Shown: piece by piece, positions 7,661 to 17,245 of the stretch
Position numbering within the stretch: position 1 is the stretch's first letter
Layout of the letters: the number at the start of each line of letters is the position of its first letter
From: Geitlerinema sp. P-1104
GTDB taxonomy: Bacteria > Cyanobacteriota > Cyanobacteriia > Cyanobacteriales > Geitlerinemataceae
NCBI GenBank assembly: GCA_012911965.1
Contig: SMDP01000009.1
Coordinates: 1-43,736 of the forward strand
Length of the DNA stretch: 43,736 nt
Direction of reading: 5' to 3'
Translations under genes and position numbers: made by a program
Notes under the pieces: model-generated
What the model was told of the DNA's origin: nothing
The model's input: the letters and a program-made list of their open reading frames with translations, nothing else
Database searches by the model: none

Positions 7661-8634
7661 GAGTCTCCTGAGTCGGGTAGCAGTTTGCGCAGTTCTTCAT
7701 TTAAGCGTCCAAAGGTTTCTAGCAACTGGGGAGTATTCTCAGCCTGTTGGATGGCCTCGAAAGATGCGTTTCCTTTGGCAATTTCTCGATATTGCGCCAT
7801 ACTACGATAGTAGAAGTTAAAGTTATGGAAGCTAATTTGTCCATATCCCCGAGAACCATGACCCCCGAGTGCATCATCTTCTAAAATCGCTAGTGCGATC
7901 GCAATGTTTTGTAAATCCTCCTCCATCTGCTGAGGATTCTCCACGGTATAGATGATTTCAAAGTTAAACATCGACCCCGCAGGAACTCGCTCAATTTGAC
8001 GAGGATTGGCGGCAGAGGTGATGCGATCAATACCATTTTCAAACTTCCATTCTGTCATATACAACCCCGTATCAATTTTCCGGAGTTGTTCAATGGAATC
8101 ACTTGTTAAATGAGCATCTCGAACAATTAAACGAGCGGGAGAGTTTCGTCCCTTAATAGGTGCAAAGCGGCGATTGTTAATGGTTTCATATCGAGTCTGC
8201 TCATTAACGTTAAACCCCTGTTCCTCAGCAATTTCTGCATCAATCCAGCAATTGGCTCCTGTAGAACCAAACAGACGAGAAACTGGGCAATGTTTGGCCC
8301 CTTGAAAGGGAATAAACTGGCTTGATGGCCCTTTCCCAACTTTGGTATAACCATCTTCAATATCGTCACTTTCATAACGATACGTTCCACTTCCTCCTGC
8401 ACGATTGAGAGGCTTATTCAGTAAGCGCTCTAAAATAGCGCGCATTTTCCCCTTGATGGAAGAACCAGGAAGATAGGGATAGTTATTCAGGGGATTACGA
8501 ATTACAGGCTTATCTAATCCTCCGATATCTAAGTTGTCTCCGCCTCCGCCGATGTGGAGTCCAGTTTCAACCTGAAGGGTACTGGTGAGACGAAATTTAC
8601 CCAATAGGGGTTTTTGTTCCATTGCGTAGGTCAT
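7657..8634 (-). CDS. csm3: type III-A backbone RNase Csm3
   Basis: A 325-residue Cas7-group protein. The N-terminal motif GLHIGGGGDNLDIGGLDKPVIRNP holds Asp33 at the position of the catalytic aspartate that cuts target RNA every six nucleotides. It is followed by YLPGSSIKGKMRAILERLL at about 54-72 and the C-terminal loop DDALGGHGSRGYGQISF. The active-site aspartate is present, so target RNA cleavage, and with it shut-off of Cas10, should work. It starts two bases after the csm2 stop and overlaps csm4. An internal ATG at codon 5 is an alternative start. Confidence 0.92.
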   Translation of the reverse strand: MTYAMEQKPLLGKFRLTSTLQVETGLHIGGGGDNLDIGGLDKPVIRNPLNNYPYLPGSSIKGKMRAILERLLNKPLNRAGGSGTYRYESDDIEDGYTKVGKGPSSQFIPFQGAKHCPVSRLFGSTGANCWIDAEIAEEQGFNVNEQTRYETINNRRFAPIKGRNSPARLIVRDAHLTSDSIEQLRKIDTGLYMTEWKFENGIDRITSAANPRQIERVPAGSMFNFEIIYTVENPQQMEEDLQNIAIALAILEDDALGGHGSRGYGQISFHNFNFYYRSMAQYREIAKGNASFEAIQQAENTPQLLETFGRLNEELRKLLPDSGDS

Positions 8635-8636
8635 TG

Positions 8637-9110
8637 TTATTTTCCTCCAGCGGCTTTATGATAGGCAATAATTGATTCAATGAATTGAACCAGGCGTTCA
8701 AAGTCTTCAGTCGTTTTGACTTTATCAATTGCTTTAGACATGACTTGACTCAGTGGTTTAGCCGCCTTTTGTCGCGCGGCTGCATAGGCAAGTTTTGGTT
8801 TGAGCAACACCACCCCCGTCTCGATTTGATTGAAATCATTGTCTTTGGTAAGTTCGGTTTTGAGTTGATTGATGGCATCCAAAAACTTGCGAACTTGATT
8901 GGTTTCGAGCCGTTCGCTTCTTAGAAAGTTGCCAAATTCTTCGGCGTGATTGACCAAATCTCGGATGTAATATTCTTTAAAACTCCCTAGTCCATCTATA
9001 TGCTTGATGATAGTTTTTTGGATGTCCATGGTAGATTTAAGGCTGGAAGAGTGAGGAGTATTTAGTCTTGTGTTTCTTTTTTCTAGGGGTTTGGGTGGAT
9101 ACTTCGGCAT
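8637..9110 (-). CDS. csm2: type III-A small subunit Csm2
   Basis: A helical protein of up to 157 residues. The conserved part begins at MDIQKTIIKHI (ATG at 9029) with YYIRDLVNHAEEFGNFLR, then LKPKLAYAAARQ, and ends in LVQFIESIIAYHKAAGGK. Csm2 forms the belly filament that contacts target RNA between Csm3 subunits. The 27 residues before MDIQKT are basic and proline-rich and unlike the family, so either the longer start at 9110, just after the cas10 stop, or the ATG at 9029 may be used. Confidence 0.85.
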   Translation of the reverse strand: MPKYPPKPLEKRNTRLNTPHSSSLKSTMDIQKTIIKHIDGLGSFKEYYIRDLVNHAEEFGNFLRSERLETNQVRKFLDAINQLKTELTKDNDFNQIETGVVLLKPKLAYAAARQKAAKPLSQVMSKAIDKVKTTEDFERLVQFIESIIAYHKAAGGK

Positions 9111-9114
9111 TAGT

Positions 9115-11421
9115 CTATGGCTTACGGTTTAACAATTCGAGCCAGGTGGCGATCGCCTTAAAGTAAGGTGCAGTGCGAGGATTTTTCAGAGAAGTCCGCA
9201 CTGGCTTAAAGGAGTCCGCCGTTCGGACGTTATCTGGGAGTCGGCTTAGGGTATAGGCGATACGGGGGAGATGGAGATAATAGCGGGTATCTTTGGGTTC
9301 ATTAGCATAGTGAGGTTTTCGGCGAGAGTCTGCAAATTCTCGGAGGATTTGAGCCTGTAGGTTGGCGGTATTGAGCAGATTGCGGACAAAACTACGAGTA
9401 TAGTTAATATCTGGTCTTTGGAGTTGTTGAACCAGTGGAAAAATACCAAATAACTCAGGTCTAGCCTCATCCTGTAGATAGGTTTGGACTTCTGACTCAA
9501 TCAACCGATGCTGAGAGATTCCCAGCCATTCGTCCCACTTAAAGACTTCGCCAAATAATCCTAAACTATCACGTCCATTCCCCTTCGCCGCCTCTTCAGC
9601 CTCTCCAGACTGCTGAGCTGCCAGATACAGAGGATATTTGGGGTCATGGAGACTAATTCCTCCAGATAAGGTAATGTCTTGATTATAGCCGGTATAAGCC
9701 CGGAATGCTTGATAAATATCGAAAGAAAACTCAACAATCTCATTCCAAGGTCCGGTAACAAACAAGTCATCGCCTCCAGCATAGATAAAGAGAAGATTCT
9801 CGCGAGATTTTGAAGTTAATGACCTAGCAGTATGGGGTAGATTCTCGATGCGAGCCGCCGCTAAGGAGTTGAGATAAACTTTAAAAAAGTAACTCATTTG
9901 GCGAGATAGTCCCCCTAAACGGGTGAGGGTTTGTTTGTCTCCCAATCCCTTGGCAAAAATTTGTCCAAGTCGATCCACATCCATCCGCAAACAGGCAAAG
10001 CGTTGGATTCCCTCAGCGCGTTTTGCCATTTCTCGGGAATGAATAAACCCGTCTCGACCCTCTTCTTCGTCATCTTTAATACGATGTCCGTAGTTTCCAA
10101 GTAACATCAAGCTAGTGTTTGCCGTTTTGTAGTTGGCTAACGTCCAGTTATTGATGATAAAATAGCTGGAATTTGAGATGGCTTGTGCCTGTTTCGGGGT
10201 ATCGAAGAGGTGGTAATAGGAATCACCGCAGTTGAGGCGATATAATGCACCGGGAATTTTGGGGGTGTCGATGTTGGTACGTGCGATCGCCTCGACTTTA
10301 AAGAGTCGCGCTCCTAACTCAAACATACTCCGACAGGTATCACAAGCTAGAGAGGAATCTGCTTCATTGTCATTTAGAGGTTTCAAGTCGGGAGTATCAT
10401 CCCGGTGACAGACTTGACAGGGGGTATAGGCGTCTCGAACTTGCAACATCTCCCCAATCTCATGTTTGAATTTACGCAACTTCTGGGGAGCTAATTTTTT
10501 GCTGCTGGCTTCCCACACTTGGGAGAAGTCTGAGGAGGCGATCGCACGGACGGGAAAGCGATTGTAGTCCAAGGCTAAAAAGACTTTTCCTTGAAATTTT
10601 TGCCTCAGCCAACTATTAAATTTTTTCTGGACGGTTTTGATGGTTAAGTCCAGTCCAGCCTCATCATCCCCCGCAACCAAAAGATATAAGTTCCCTCCCC
10701 CAGCGTAAATAACATTGGTTCGGGGAACGTCCAAGGTTTCCAGTAACTGTTCCACGACCTCCTGAGTAACCAACTCTAAATAAAAACTTCTCGCTCGTAA
10801 GGATTTTAACGCACCATCTGAGGAAATCGTATAAATAAAATTCTGAATCCCTGACAAATCCCCACTCACTAACGCCAGATTTTTAGCCTCAGGCTGGTTA
10901 GCCAATGCAGCCGCGACCGCAGCTGTGGTTCGAGTCCAATCGAGTAACGAGACATCAGCTTGCTCGCCGACACTCAAATAGGCGCCAAATTTTTCAATCA
11001 GCAGTAAAAGCAACGAGAAATTCTGCCAATCTGGTTCACTTAATGACGCGATCGCCGCTCGAATAGGCGCCTTTAAATCTTCAATATTAACCGTATCTTG
11101 ACTTGGATAAGGTATTTTAGGAAATTGAACGTTATCCTCAAAAAAGCAAACTGGCCAATTGCGTTGATTTCTATCTAAATTACTTTGCTTAGTTTGTAAT
11201 TTAATCGAATCAAAAATAACCCGTAACGGTTGACCCCAATTTTGAGTTTTAAAGAGTTGGCGATTATTCCCCCATCCCAAATACTCCTCAACAACCGAGG
11301 AGGCGGCCAGTGGTTGAGAAAATGGATCAATGGGAGGCGACAAATCCACCCAAGAAGCTAAGCCAACAACCGCCTGTTGCAGCACCCGTAACGCATCACG
11401 ATAGGCAAGAGAAGACGTCAT
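9115..11421 (-). CDS. cas10: Cas10/Csm1 cyclase subunit lacking the HD nuclease motif
   Basis: A 768-residue Cas10. The first palm has GDLSGIQNFIY at 187-197 and AGGGNLYLL at 240-248. A four-cysteine zinc element is at C335, C338, C360 and C363. The second palm has MDVDRLG at 480-486 and the cyclase motif AGGDDLF at 548-554, so cyclic oligoadenylate synthesis should be intact. The N-terminal region, where the HD single-strand DNase normally lies, contains no HD pair; the first histidine of the protein is His320. The domain is therefore degenerate. The complex should signal without cutting DNA through Cas10. It starts ten bases after the csx3-AAA stop. Confidence 0.93.
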   Translation of the reverse strand: MTSSLAYRDALRVLQQAVVGLASWVDLSPPIDPFSQPLAASSVVEEYLGWGNNRQLFKTQNWGQPLRVIFDSIKLQTKQSNLDRNQRNWPVCFFEDNVQFPKIPYPSQDTVNIEDLKAPIRAAIASLSEPDWQNFSLLLLLIEKFGAYLSVGEQADVSLLDWTRTTAAVAAALANQPEAKNLALVSGDLSGIQNFIYTISSDGALKSLRARSFYLELVTQEVVEQLLETLDVPRTNVIYAGGGNLYLLVAGDDEAGLDLTIKTVQKKFNSWLRQKFQGKVFLALDYNRFPVRAIASSDFSQVWEASSKKLAPQKLRKFKHEIGEMLQVRDAYTPCQVCHRDDTPDLKPLNDNEADSSLACDTCRSMFELGARLFKVEAIARTNIDTPKIPGALYRLNCGDSYYHLFDTPKQAQAISNSSYFIINNWTLANYKTANTSLMLLGNYGHRIKDDEEEGRDGFIHSREMAKRAEGIQRFACLRMDVDRLGQIFAKGLGDKQTLTRLGGLSRQMSYFFKVYLNSLAAARIENLPHTARSLTSKSRENLLFIYAGGDDLFVTGPWNEIVEFSFDIYQAFRAYTGYNQDITLSGGISLHDPKYPLYLAAQQSGEAEEAAKGNGRDSLGLFGEVFKWDEWLGISQHRLIESEVQTYLQDEARPELFGIFPLVQQLQRPDINYTRSFVRNLLNTANLQAQILREFADSRRKPHYANEPKDTRYYLHLPRIAYTLSRLPDNVRTADSFKPVRTSLKNPRTAPYFKAIATWLELLNRKP

Positions 11422-11431
11422 AACACAAACC

Positions 11432-12361
11432 CTAAGAAGTTAACGAGGACGTACTTGGAAGCAATTTCTGAATTTCAGCCAACACCAGATCAGGAACAGG
11501 ACAGGCGTTACCCCGAATCCAGGGGCCACAAGTCACCTCAAGGACTGGATGCTCCTGGTGAATGACCTCGCATTCTTCCAGAGTACTATGAATCACTGCC
11601 ACTGGAGTCAAATTACCCCGATCGCGACAAAACTCATGCCAACGTTCCACCTCCTCCCGCCGAGAACTGATAATCAGATAATGGGTACAGGCCTCTAAAA
11701 TCGGCTGTTTCTCCGGCTGAACCATCCCCCCCACATCAACAATTGTTAAATCTTTTTGCCGACGTAGTGCCAAAATTGAATTGGCATGATAAGGAAAAAA
11801 TCGCTCCGTTAATCCTCCCTTATTCGCCGCCTTAAACACCTCGGGATCTTGGTCTGGAGGAAGTTCCAAGGTGTAGTTTCCTTCCCCATCCCAATTAGCT
11901 CGTTGTAGGTAAATATTCGGATGATTAACCAGAAGTGTCTGAAATAAACGATGGGAAAACACACTTTTACCACTATCCGGCGGTCCCACCACCATTAACG
12001 CTGGATGCAAGCGATCGCCATCTGGAAGCAAAGGAATCACCTCACCCACCTGCACCCCCTTCAGATGAGTCGCCACGACCACCCCACCCAGGCGGGGATC
12101 ATGACAGGCCACCCAAGCCGTCGGATGCAGTTCATGGATGAGATAGCCGTACAGCCAAATGGGGGCCCGTCCATCCAAAATCACGCCAATTCGCGTATCA
12201 ATCCCCTTCGGAAGCGCGATCGCACCCAACTCCTCAGGACCGACAATCGAATCCGTCAATTGAATCTGTAACACCTGATAGTCTAATCCCTGGGGAGATT
12301 GACCTCGGCGGAGTTGGAACTCAATCCCAATTGAACCGGTTGTCACCGAACAAACCCTCAC
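11432..12361 (-). CDS. csx3: Csx3 (Crn3) ring nuclease fused to P-loop ATPase
   Basis: Residues 1-110 match Csx3: VILDGRAPIWLYGYLIHELHP, then VACHDPRLGGVVVATH. His76, His79, Asp88, Arg90 and His99 sit at the spacing of the conserved Csx3 residues. Csx3/Crn3 degrades cyclic tetra-adenylate and so switches type III effectors off. Residues from about 118 form a P-loop ATPase with Walker A GPPDSGKS at 126-133 and a later LTIVDVGG strand. The fusion is known in cyanobacteria, where the role of the ATPase part is unclear. It is the first gene of the operon. The GTG at 12361 is one possible start; a GTG at 12346 is another. Confidence 0.88.
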   Translation of the reverse strand: MRVCSVTTGSIGIEFQLRRGQSPQGLDYQVLQIQLTDSIVGPEELGAIALPKGIDTRIGVILDGRAPIWLYGYLIHELHPTAWVACHDPRLGGVVVATHLKGVQVGEVIPLLPDGDRLHPALMVVGPPDSGKSVFSHRLFQTLLVNHPNIYLQRANWDGEGNYTLELPPDQDPEVFKAANKGGLTERFFPYHANSILALRRQKDLTIVDVGGMVQPEKQPILEACTHYLIISSRREEVERWHEFCRDRGNLTPVAVIHSTLEECEVIHQEHPVLEVTCGPWIRGNACPVPDLVLAEIQKLLPSTSSLTS

Positions 12362-12414
12362 GACATGGATTGTGTTACTCTAACATCCAGATTGAACGGG
12401 GGTCTTCTAACCTT

Positions 12415-13869
12415 ATGACACAGATCCGAGTCCCCGCCGCGACGCCTGAGGTCTTACAAGGATTCGCCGCCGGACAACTGGCCAACCGCCTACAACGGTC
12501 GATTCGCCTCTGGTGGTGGGTCGATCGCTTCTATGGAAGCCAACCCAACTGGTCCCAAGACCTCCCCAACACCTTTGGCTATCCTCTCCTGCGCGATCGC
12601 CTCTTCGCCGCCAGCCACCCCAAACAAGACCACAGCAGCGCCGACCATCTCAACCACCATTGTGGCGATGGCCAATGTCTCTGTCACCGAACCAGCCGCA
12701 ACCTCCTCTTCTCCCCAAAATCAGACCTCTCAGAACCCCAGTGGTGTGACCAAATCCAGCATTACACCGGACTCAAGTCCCAAGAGATCCAGGATCTCCT
12801 TAGCAGTTGTCCCTTCGCTACGGTTCACCGTTCCCTACGAGATGACCTCAAACACTTAGCTCAATTAGGCTGGTTAACAGCACAACCCCGAGGCAAATTT
12901 CAATGTGTCGCGGCGAAAAAGTTACCCAAATTTGCAACCTTAAGTTCTCCGGATTTAAACCTATTAACCCAGCCACAAATTCGCCAAATTTTACCCATTT
13001 TAGAGTCAATTTCCTTCGTTCAACCGAATCTTGAATTGGTCATTGAACAGTTGTGGGACTATCTCATCTCCCAGGGATCTCAAGACTACGTGGAGTCAGG
13101 TTCTGATGGCGGCCATACCTTCATTCACCTCGACTATATTTTGCCCCCAGACACCCAAGACCGAGTTGATACCTACCAAGAACAACTCGAACAACTCTGG
13201 CGACTTCCTTCAGCGGGAGTGATTCAATTTGAGTACCAGGTCACTGCTAAAAAGGTAATTCCTATTATTACCTATCCCGTTTGTTTACACTACGTGCGGC
13301 GAGCCAAGTATCTGAGTGCCTATGGAATTGATCCCTATGGTCGTCTAAATTGGCATAATTATCGGTTAGATCGCATCGAGAGCGATCGCCTAACCATTCT
13401 AGCCTGGGGAGATCCGCAAATCCCTTCCTTTCTCAAACAACTGCGACGCAATGGCGAACTTCCCCAGGCTGATGTGGTGCGTCGAGAACTCGATCGCGCC
13501 TGGGGATTCAATTTTTATCTTCCTCGTTCCTTGCTGTTAATGCGGTTTCCCTCGGCGTTTGCTCAACGCTATGTGGATAATACCCTACGCCATCCCACCT
13601 TCAAAGCCATCAGCTATGCTGACCTAATTCCCGTCATTACTGAGGCGATCTCCGACCCAAACCAGCAGCAGGAGGTCTTACAAGTGCTACGCGATCGCTC
13701 CCCCGAAGACGCCTATTATCGCGGTTGGATTCGTGAAGGAGATATCAATGTTTTGATGCGGTTACGGGATTGGCGACCCAATGGAGAAGTCATTTTACCC
13801 CTCGACCTACGCCGAAAAATGGCCCAAGAAGCTCAACAAGAACTCCGACACTATCAACGTCTCGATTAA
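12415..13869 (+). CDS. CRISPR-associated WYL-domain regulator, TIGR03985 family
   Basis: A 484-residue protein from the ATG at 12415; the open frame extends to 12331 but would overlap csx3. The middle has a winged-helix-like stretch, VHRSLRDDLKHLAQLGWL. It is followed by a WYL-like segment with LHYVRRAKYLSAYG and NYRLDRIES. A cysteine/histidine cluster (HHCGDGQCLCH) near residue 80 could bind zinc. I recognise the TIGR03985 family, described from cyanobacteria next to CRISPR genes. WYL proteins are ligand-binding transcription regulators, and one represses a CRISPR operon in Synechocystis. Its divergent position, 53 bases from csx3, suggests it controls the type III operon. The DNA target and ligand are unknown. 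Confidence 0.8.
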   Translation: MTQIRVPAATPEVLQGFAAGQLANRLQRSIRLWWWVDRFYGSQPNWSQDLPNTFGYPLLRDRLFAASHPKQDHSSADHLNHHCGDGQCLCHRTSRNLLFSPKSDLSEPQWCDQIQHYTGLKSQEIQDLLSSCPFATVHRSLRDDLKHLAQLGWLTAQPRGKFQCVAAKKLPKFATLSSPDLNLLTQPQIRQILPILESISFVQPNLELVIEQLWDYLISQGSQDYVESGSDGGHTFIHLDYILPPDTQDRVDTYQEQLEQLWRLPSAGVIQFEYQVTAKKVIPIITYPVCLHYVRRAKYLSAYGIDPYGRLNWHNYRLDRIESDRLTILAWGDPQIPSFLKQLRRNGELPQADVVRRELDRAWGFNFYLPRSLLLMRFPSAFAQRYVDNTLRHPTFKAISYADLIPVITEAISDPNQQQEVLQVLRDRSPEDAYYRGWIREGDINVLMRLRDWRPNGEVILPLDLRRKMAQEAQQELRHYQRLD

Positions 13870-13907
13870 GATGCTATATTTCATTCACCCTAAGCGAGTT
13901 TGAACAG

Positions 13908-15017
13908 TTAAACCGACGTCGGTGTATTACTCGCTTCAGCCAAGCGTTCCAAACTCTCCTGCTGATCCTGAGTAATACAAGCCTGCACCACCGGCTCAAT
14001 ATCTCCCTCCAACACCGAATCGAGATTGAAGTTTTGACCCAAACGGTGATCCGTCACGCGGGTATCCTTATAATTATAGGTGCGAATTTTTTCCGATCGC
14101 GCCCCCGTTCCCACCTGAGACCGCCGCATCGACGTCACCGCCTCCTTCTGTTCCCGTAACTTCATCTCATACAGTTTCGCGCGCAGAATCTGTAACGCTC
14201 GTTCTCGGTTCTGTAACTGCGATCGCTCCTCCGTACAAAAAATACGAATCCCCGTCGGCTTGTGGAACAAATCCACCGCCGTTTCCACCTTGTTCACATT
14301 CTGGCCACCGGCCCCCCCAGAACGGGCCGTCGACATCTCAATATCCTTCGGATCAATCTTAATCTCTACATCATCAACTTCCGGCATCACCGCCACCGTG
14401 GCCGTCGACGTATGCACCCGTCCCCCAGCTTCCGTCGCCGGAACTCGCTGCACCCGGTGAACCCCAGCCTCAAACTTGAGCTTACTGTACACCGAATCGC
14501 CCTTAATCTCTAAAATTGCTTCCTTAAAGCCTCCCATATCCGCCGGAGACTCACTCAGTAACGCCACTTTCCAGCGTTGGCCTTCCGCATAGCGCGAATA
14601 AATCCGCACCAAATCCCCGGCCCAAATTCCGGCTTCATCACCACCGGTTCCGGCGCGAATCTCCAACATGATGTTCTTATCATCATTAGGATCGCGGGGT
14701 AATAACAACACCTTAAGGCGATCTTCGAGGCGTTGAACTTCCCCTTGCAACTCCTCAACTTCCAGCACAGCCATCTCCCGCATCTCAGGATCACCGCCGG
14801 AGTCTTTCACCACTTGTTCGGCCCCCTTGAGTTCCTGCGTCAACTGCTGCCACTTCTCGTAGGTGAGGACGGTTTCTTCGAGAGAGGCCCGGGCCTTGGC
14901 CACTTTCTGAAACTCATCGGGATCCGTGGCCACATCAGGATCAGCCATCCGTTTCGTCAATTCCTGAAACGTTTGTGCAACGGATTTGAGTTTGTCTAAT
15001 AAATACTGTTCAGCCAT
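13908..15017 (-). CDS. prfA: peptide chain release factor 1
   Basis: A 369-residue class I release factor that terminates translation at UAA and UAG. The GGQ motif is in [11 protein letters not shown] (GGQ at 237-239) and the RF1 codon-recognition triplet PAT is at 193-195. The start [10 protein letters not shown] at 15017 was chosen because the 19 residues before it do not fit the family. It is the last gene of the ribosomal cluster and is convergent with the CRISPR regulator, with 38 bases between the stops. No obvious terminator separates them. Confidence 0.96.
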   Translation of the reverse strand: MAEQYLLDKLKSVAQTFQELTKRMADPDVATDPDEFQKVAKARASLEETVLTYEKWQQLTQELKGAEQVVKDSGGDPEMREMAVLEVEELQGEVQRLEDRLKVLLLPRDPNDDKNIMLEIRAGTGGDEAGIWAGDLVRIYSRYAEGQRWKVALLSESPADMGGFKEAILEIKGDSVYSKLKFEAGVHRVQRVPATEAGGRVHTSTATVAVMPEVDDVEIKIDPKDIEMSTARSGGAGGQNVNKVETAVDLFHKPTGIRIFCTEERSQLQNRERALQILRAKLYEMKLREQKEAVTSMRRSQVGTGARSEKIRTYNYKDTRVTDHRLGQNFNLDSVLEGDIEPVVQACITQDQQESLERLAEASNTPTSV

Positions 15018-15146
15018 AATGCCCTTGGATGCTCTCTCAAAATGTGACGGAGTTGGGGGTGCGCCATTGATCAAAAAAAGAGGGCGACGATCGCGGCAAT
15101 CGCAAAGCGTGCGGGAACCGCCATCGCGCCCAACAACGGGGGCTTG

Positions 15147-15383
15147 CTAAGACTGAGAATCGCTTTCTGCACGAGTATCGGTCATACCATACTTACGCAA
15201 GAAACGCTCAACCCGTCCTTCCGTATCAATAATCTTCTGATTCCCGGTGTAAAAGGGGTGATTCCCGGACCAAACATCCACATGAATTTCGGGTTGAGTT
15301 GCACCAACGGTCATCACTAACTCACCGTTACAATACACCTTGGCATCGGGATACCATTCAGGGTGAATTCCTTCTTTGGGCAT
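15147..15383 (-). CDS. rpmE: 50S ribosomal protein L31
   Basis: A 78-residue L31 with the family core GELVMTVGATQPEIHVDVWSG and HPFYTGNQK. Only one cysteine (CNG) remains where zinc-binding L31 proteins have four, so this is the zinc-free form. L31 bridges the large and small subunits. It lies between rpsI and prfA with gaps of 147 and 129 bases. Confidence 0.96.
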   Translation of the reverse strand: MPKEGIHPEWYPDAKVYCNGELVMTVGATQPEIHVDVWSGNHPFYTGNQKIIDTEGRVERFLRKYGMTDTRAESDSQS

Positions 15384-15530
15384 GATTTTAATCTCTTAAA
15401 TGCTGTGGTCGAACAAAACACGATGGCGACATTGCCATCTGAGCCAGGGGGGACTCCTGCCATTTTAACGTGAATTCCCCTCCGTCCATCAGCAATGTGA
15501 CCTTGACGAAGGAGAACCCCACCGAACCTA

Positions 15531-15938
15531 TTAACGTTTGGAGTACTGAGGCGCTTTCCGAGCTTTGCGTAATCCGTATTTCTTCCGTTCTTTAGCACGG
15601 GAGTCACGGGTGAGGTAGCCCTCAATCTTCAGGGGTTGACGATTGTCGGGATCGAGTTTGCACAGGGCCCGAGCCACCCCGAGGCGGATGGCATCGGCTT
15701 GTCCGGTTAAGCCACCGCCCTTGACGCTCACGAGAATATCGTACTCGTTTTCCAAGCCCAAGGTTTCCAGAGGTGCTTTGGCGCCGGAAATGTATCTGGG
15801 GTTGAACTGTAAATACAGATCACCCGGTTTGTTGTTGACCACCAGTTGGCCATCTCCAGGAACAAGGCGGACTCGGGCCACAGATTCCTTGCGTCGTCCG
15901 GTTCCCCAATACACAACGCGATTTTGGTCAGTTTCCAT
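15531..15938 (-). CDS. rpsI: 30S ribosomal protein S9
   Basis: A 135-residue S9 with the core [15 protein letters not shown] near the start, [19 protein letters not shown] in the middle and the basic tail ending RKAPQYSKR, which reaches the P-site tRNA. The ATG overlaps the rplM stop by one base (TAATG), so L13 and S9 are translationally coupled, as in most bacteria. Confidence 0.97.
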   Translation of the reverse strand: METDQNRVVYWGTGRRKESVARVRLVPGDGQLVVNNKPGDLYLQFNPRYISGAKAPLETLGLENEYDILVSVKGGGLTGQADAIRLGVARALCKLDPDNRQPLKIEGYLTRDSRAKERKKYGLRKARKAPQYSKR

Positions 15939-16393
15939 TAGTTATCTCCAGTATTCGTGTCAAGGACGAGGGTTTGAGGCTTTTGGGCCTCATGGGGATG
16001 ATGGGGTCCCCGATAAACTTTGAGTTTGGTAAACAGTTGCCGACCGAGGGCCTGCTTCGGCAACATCCCCTTAACGGCTTTTTCGATAATCCGCTCAGGA
16101 AGACGAGCCTGTAGTTTGGCGAAGGTTTCGACCTTCATACCACCGGGGCGACCGGAGTGACGGCGATAGAGCTTCTGGGAGCTTTTTTTACCGGTGACGG
16201 CGACTTTTTCGGCATTAATGATAATGACGAAATCGCCGACATCCATGTGGGGGGTGTAATTGGCTTTGTTTTTGCCTCGTAGGATTTGGGCCACTTCACT
16301 GGCGAGTCTGCCGAGGCGTTGGTTCGTTGCGTCAATGACATACCATTGGCGATCGAGCGAATCAACAGGAGGGATATGGGTTTTTGCAGTCAT
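15938..16393 (-). CDS. rplM: 50S ribosomal protein L13
   Basis: A 151-residue L13 starting [11 protein letters not shown] at the ATG at 16393; a TTG two codons earlier would overlap truA. Core motifs are [34 protein letters not shown] and [13 protein letters not shown]. It follows truA with a gap of two bases and overlaps rpsI. Confidence 0.97.
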   Translation of the reverse strand: MTAKTHIPPVDSLDRQWYVIDATNQRLGRLASEVAQILRGKNKANYTPHMDVGDFVIIINAEKVAVTGKKSSQKLYRRHSGRPGGMKVETFAKLQARLPERIIEKAVKGMLPKQALGRQLFTKLKVYRGPHHPHEAQKPQTLVLDTNTGDN

Positions 16394-16395
16394 AA

Positions 16396-17241
16396 TCAAT
16401 GATCTGGCGTGATGGATAAGGGGTCGAAGAGAAAGTGAGGCATGGCCTGCGATCGCGCTTCACGGGGGAAGGGACTCTCAGGATAGCCTACATCTAAGAG
16501 GCATAGTCCCTTGGCGGGGGCGGCATATTTGACAGCTTCCCGCCGTTCATGTTTCCAGATGTTCTGGAACTCGTCGAGCGATCGCCGTCCGGTCGCCACT
16601 TGCACCAACATTCCCACCAGTAAACGCATCATGCCATAGAGGAAGCCACTGGCTTGGACTTCTAGGCAAACCACAGGTCCTTGTCGCTGGCATAAGACCT
16701 CTTGAACTTCCACCCAAGAGTGGGGACGAGAGGACCCGGCGCGACGAAAGGCGGACAAATGGTGACGACCGAGGAGGGGGGTTAAGGCGGCGTGAATCCG
16801 CTGTTCATCGATCGGTTCGTGATAGTAATGCCAGACAAACGGCTCGATAAACAGGTTGGGACGGGCTGCGGTGTACAGCAGATAGCGATAACGCCGCCAA
16901 GTTGCCGTAAACCGGGCGTGCCAGTCGAAACTGACGGGGGCAGATGCTCGAATTAAAATCCCTTCAGGCAGGGTATTGTTGAGCACCACAGCCCATTTGT
17001 GGGCGGGAATGGGACTGTTGACATCCACATGAACAACCTGGGCGGCGGCGTGAACCCCGGTATCCGTGCGGCCAGCGGCGTGGATGGTGACCGGATAGCC
17101 TAAGACCTTGGCGATCGCCGTTTCCACTTCTTCCTGAACCGTCCGATGATGGGGTTGTCGTTGCCAACCGTAGAAGGGATGCCCGAGGTATTGAACCACT
17201 AAAGCAACCCGCTGGGTTGGCGTAGGAACGCGATCGCCCAT
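16396..17241 (-). CDS. truA: tRNA pseudouridine(38-40) synthase TruA
   Basis: A 281-residue enzyme that makes pseudouridine at tRNA positions 38-40. The catalytic motif [11 protein letters not shown] places the nucleophile Asp at residue 60. Further family strands are [16 protein letters not shown] and [15 protein letters not shown] start at the ATG at 17241, four bases after the rplQ stop; the longer frame would run into rplQ. The position between rplQ and rplM is the usual cyanobacterial arrangement. Confidence 0.96.
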   Translation of the reverse strand: MGDRVPTPTQRVALVVQYLGHPFYGWQRQPHHRTVQEEVETAIAKVLGYPVTIHAAGRTDTGVHAAAQVVHVDVNSPIPAHKWAVVLNNTLPEGILIRASAPVSFDWHARFTATWRRYRYLLYTAARPNLFIEPFVWHYYHEPIDEQRIHAALTPLLGRHHLSAFRRAGSSRPHSWVEVQEVLCQRQGPVVCLEVQASGFLYGMMRLLVGMLVQVATGRRSLDEFQNIWKHERREAVKYAAPAKGLCLLDVGYPESPFPREARSQAMPHFLFDPLSITPDH

Positions 17242-17245
17242 GAAC

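Noticed and set aside
13870-13907. Possible terminator between the CRISPR regulator and prfA
   Set aside because: Only 38 bases with no convincing stem or T tract.
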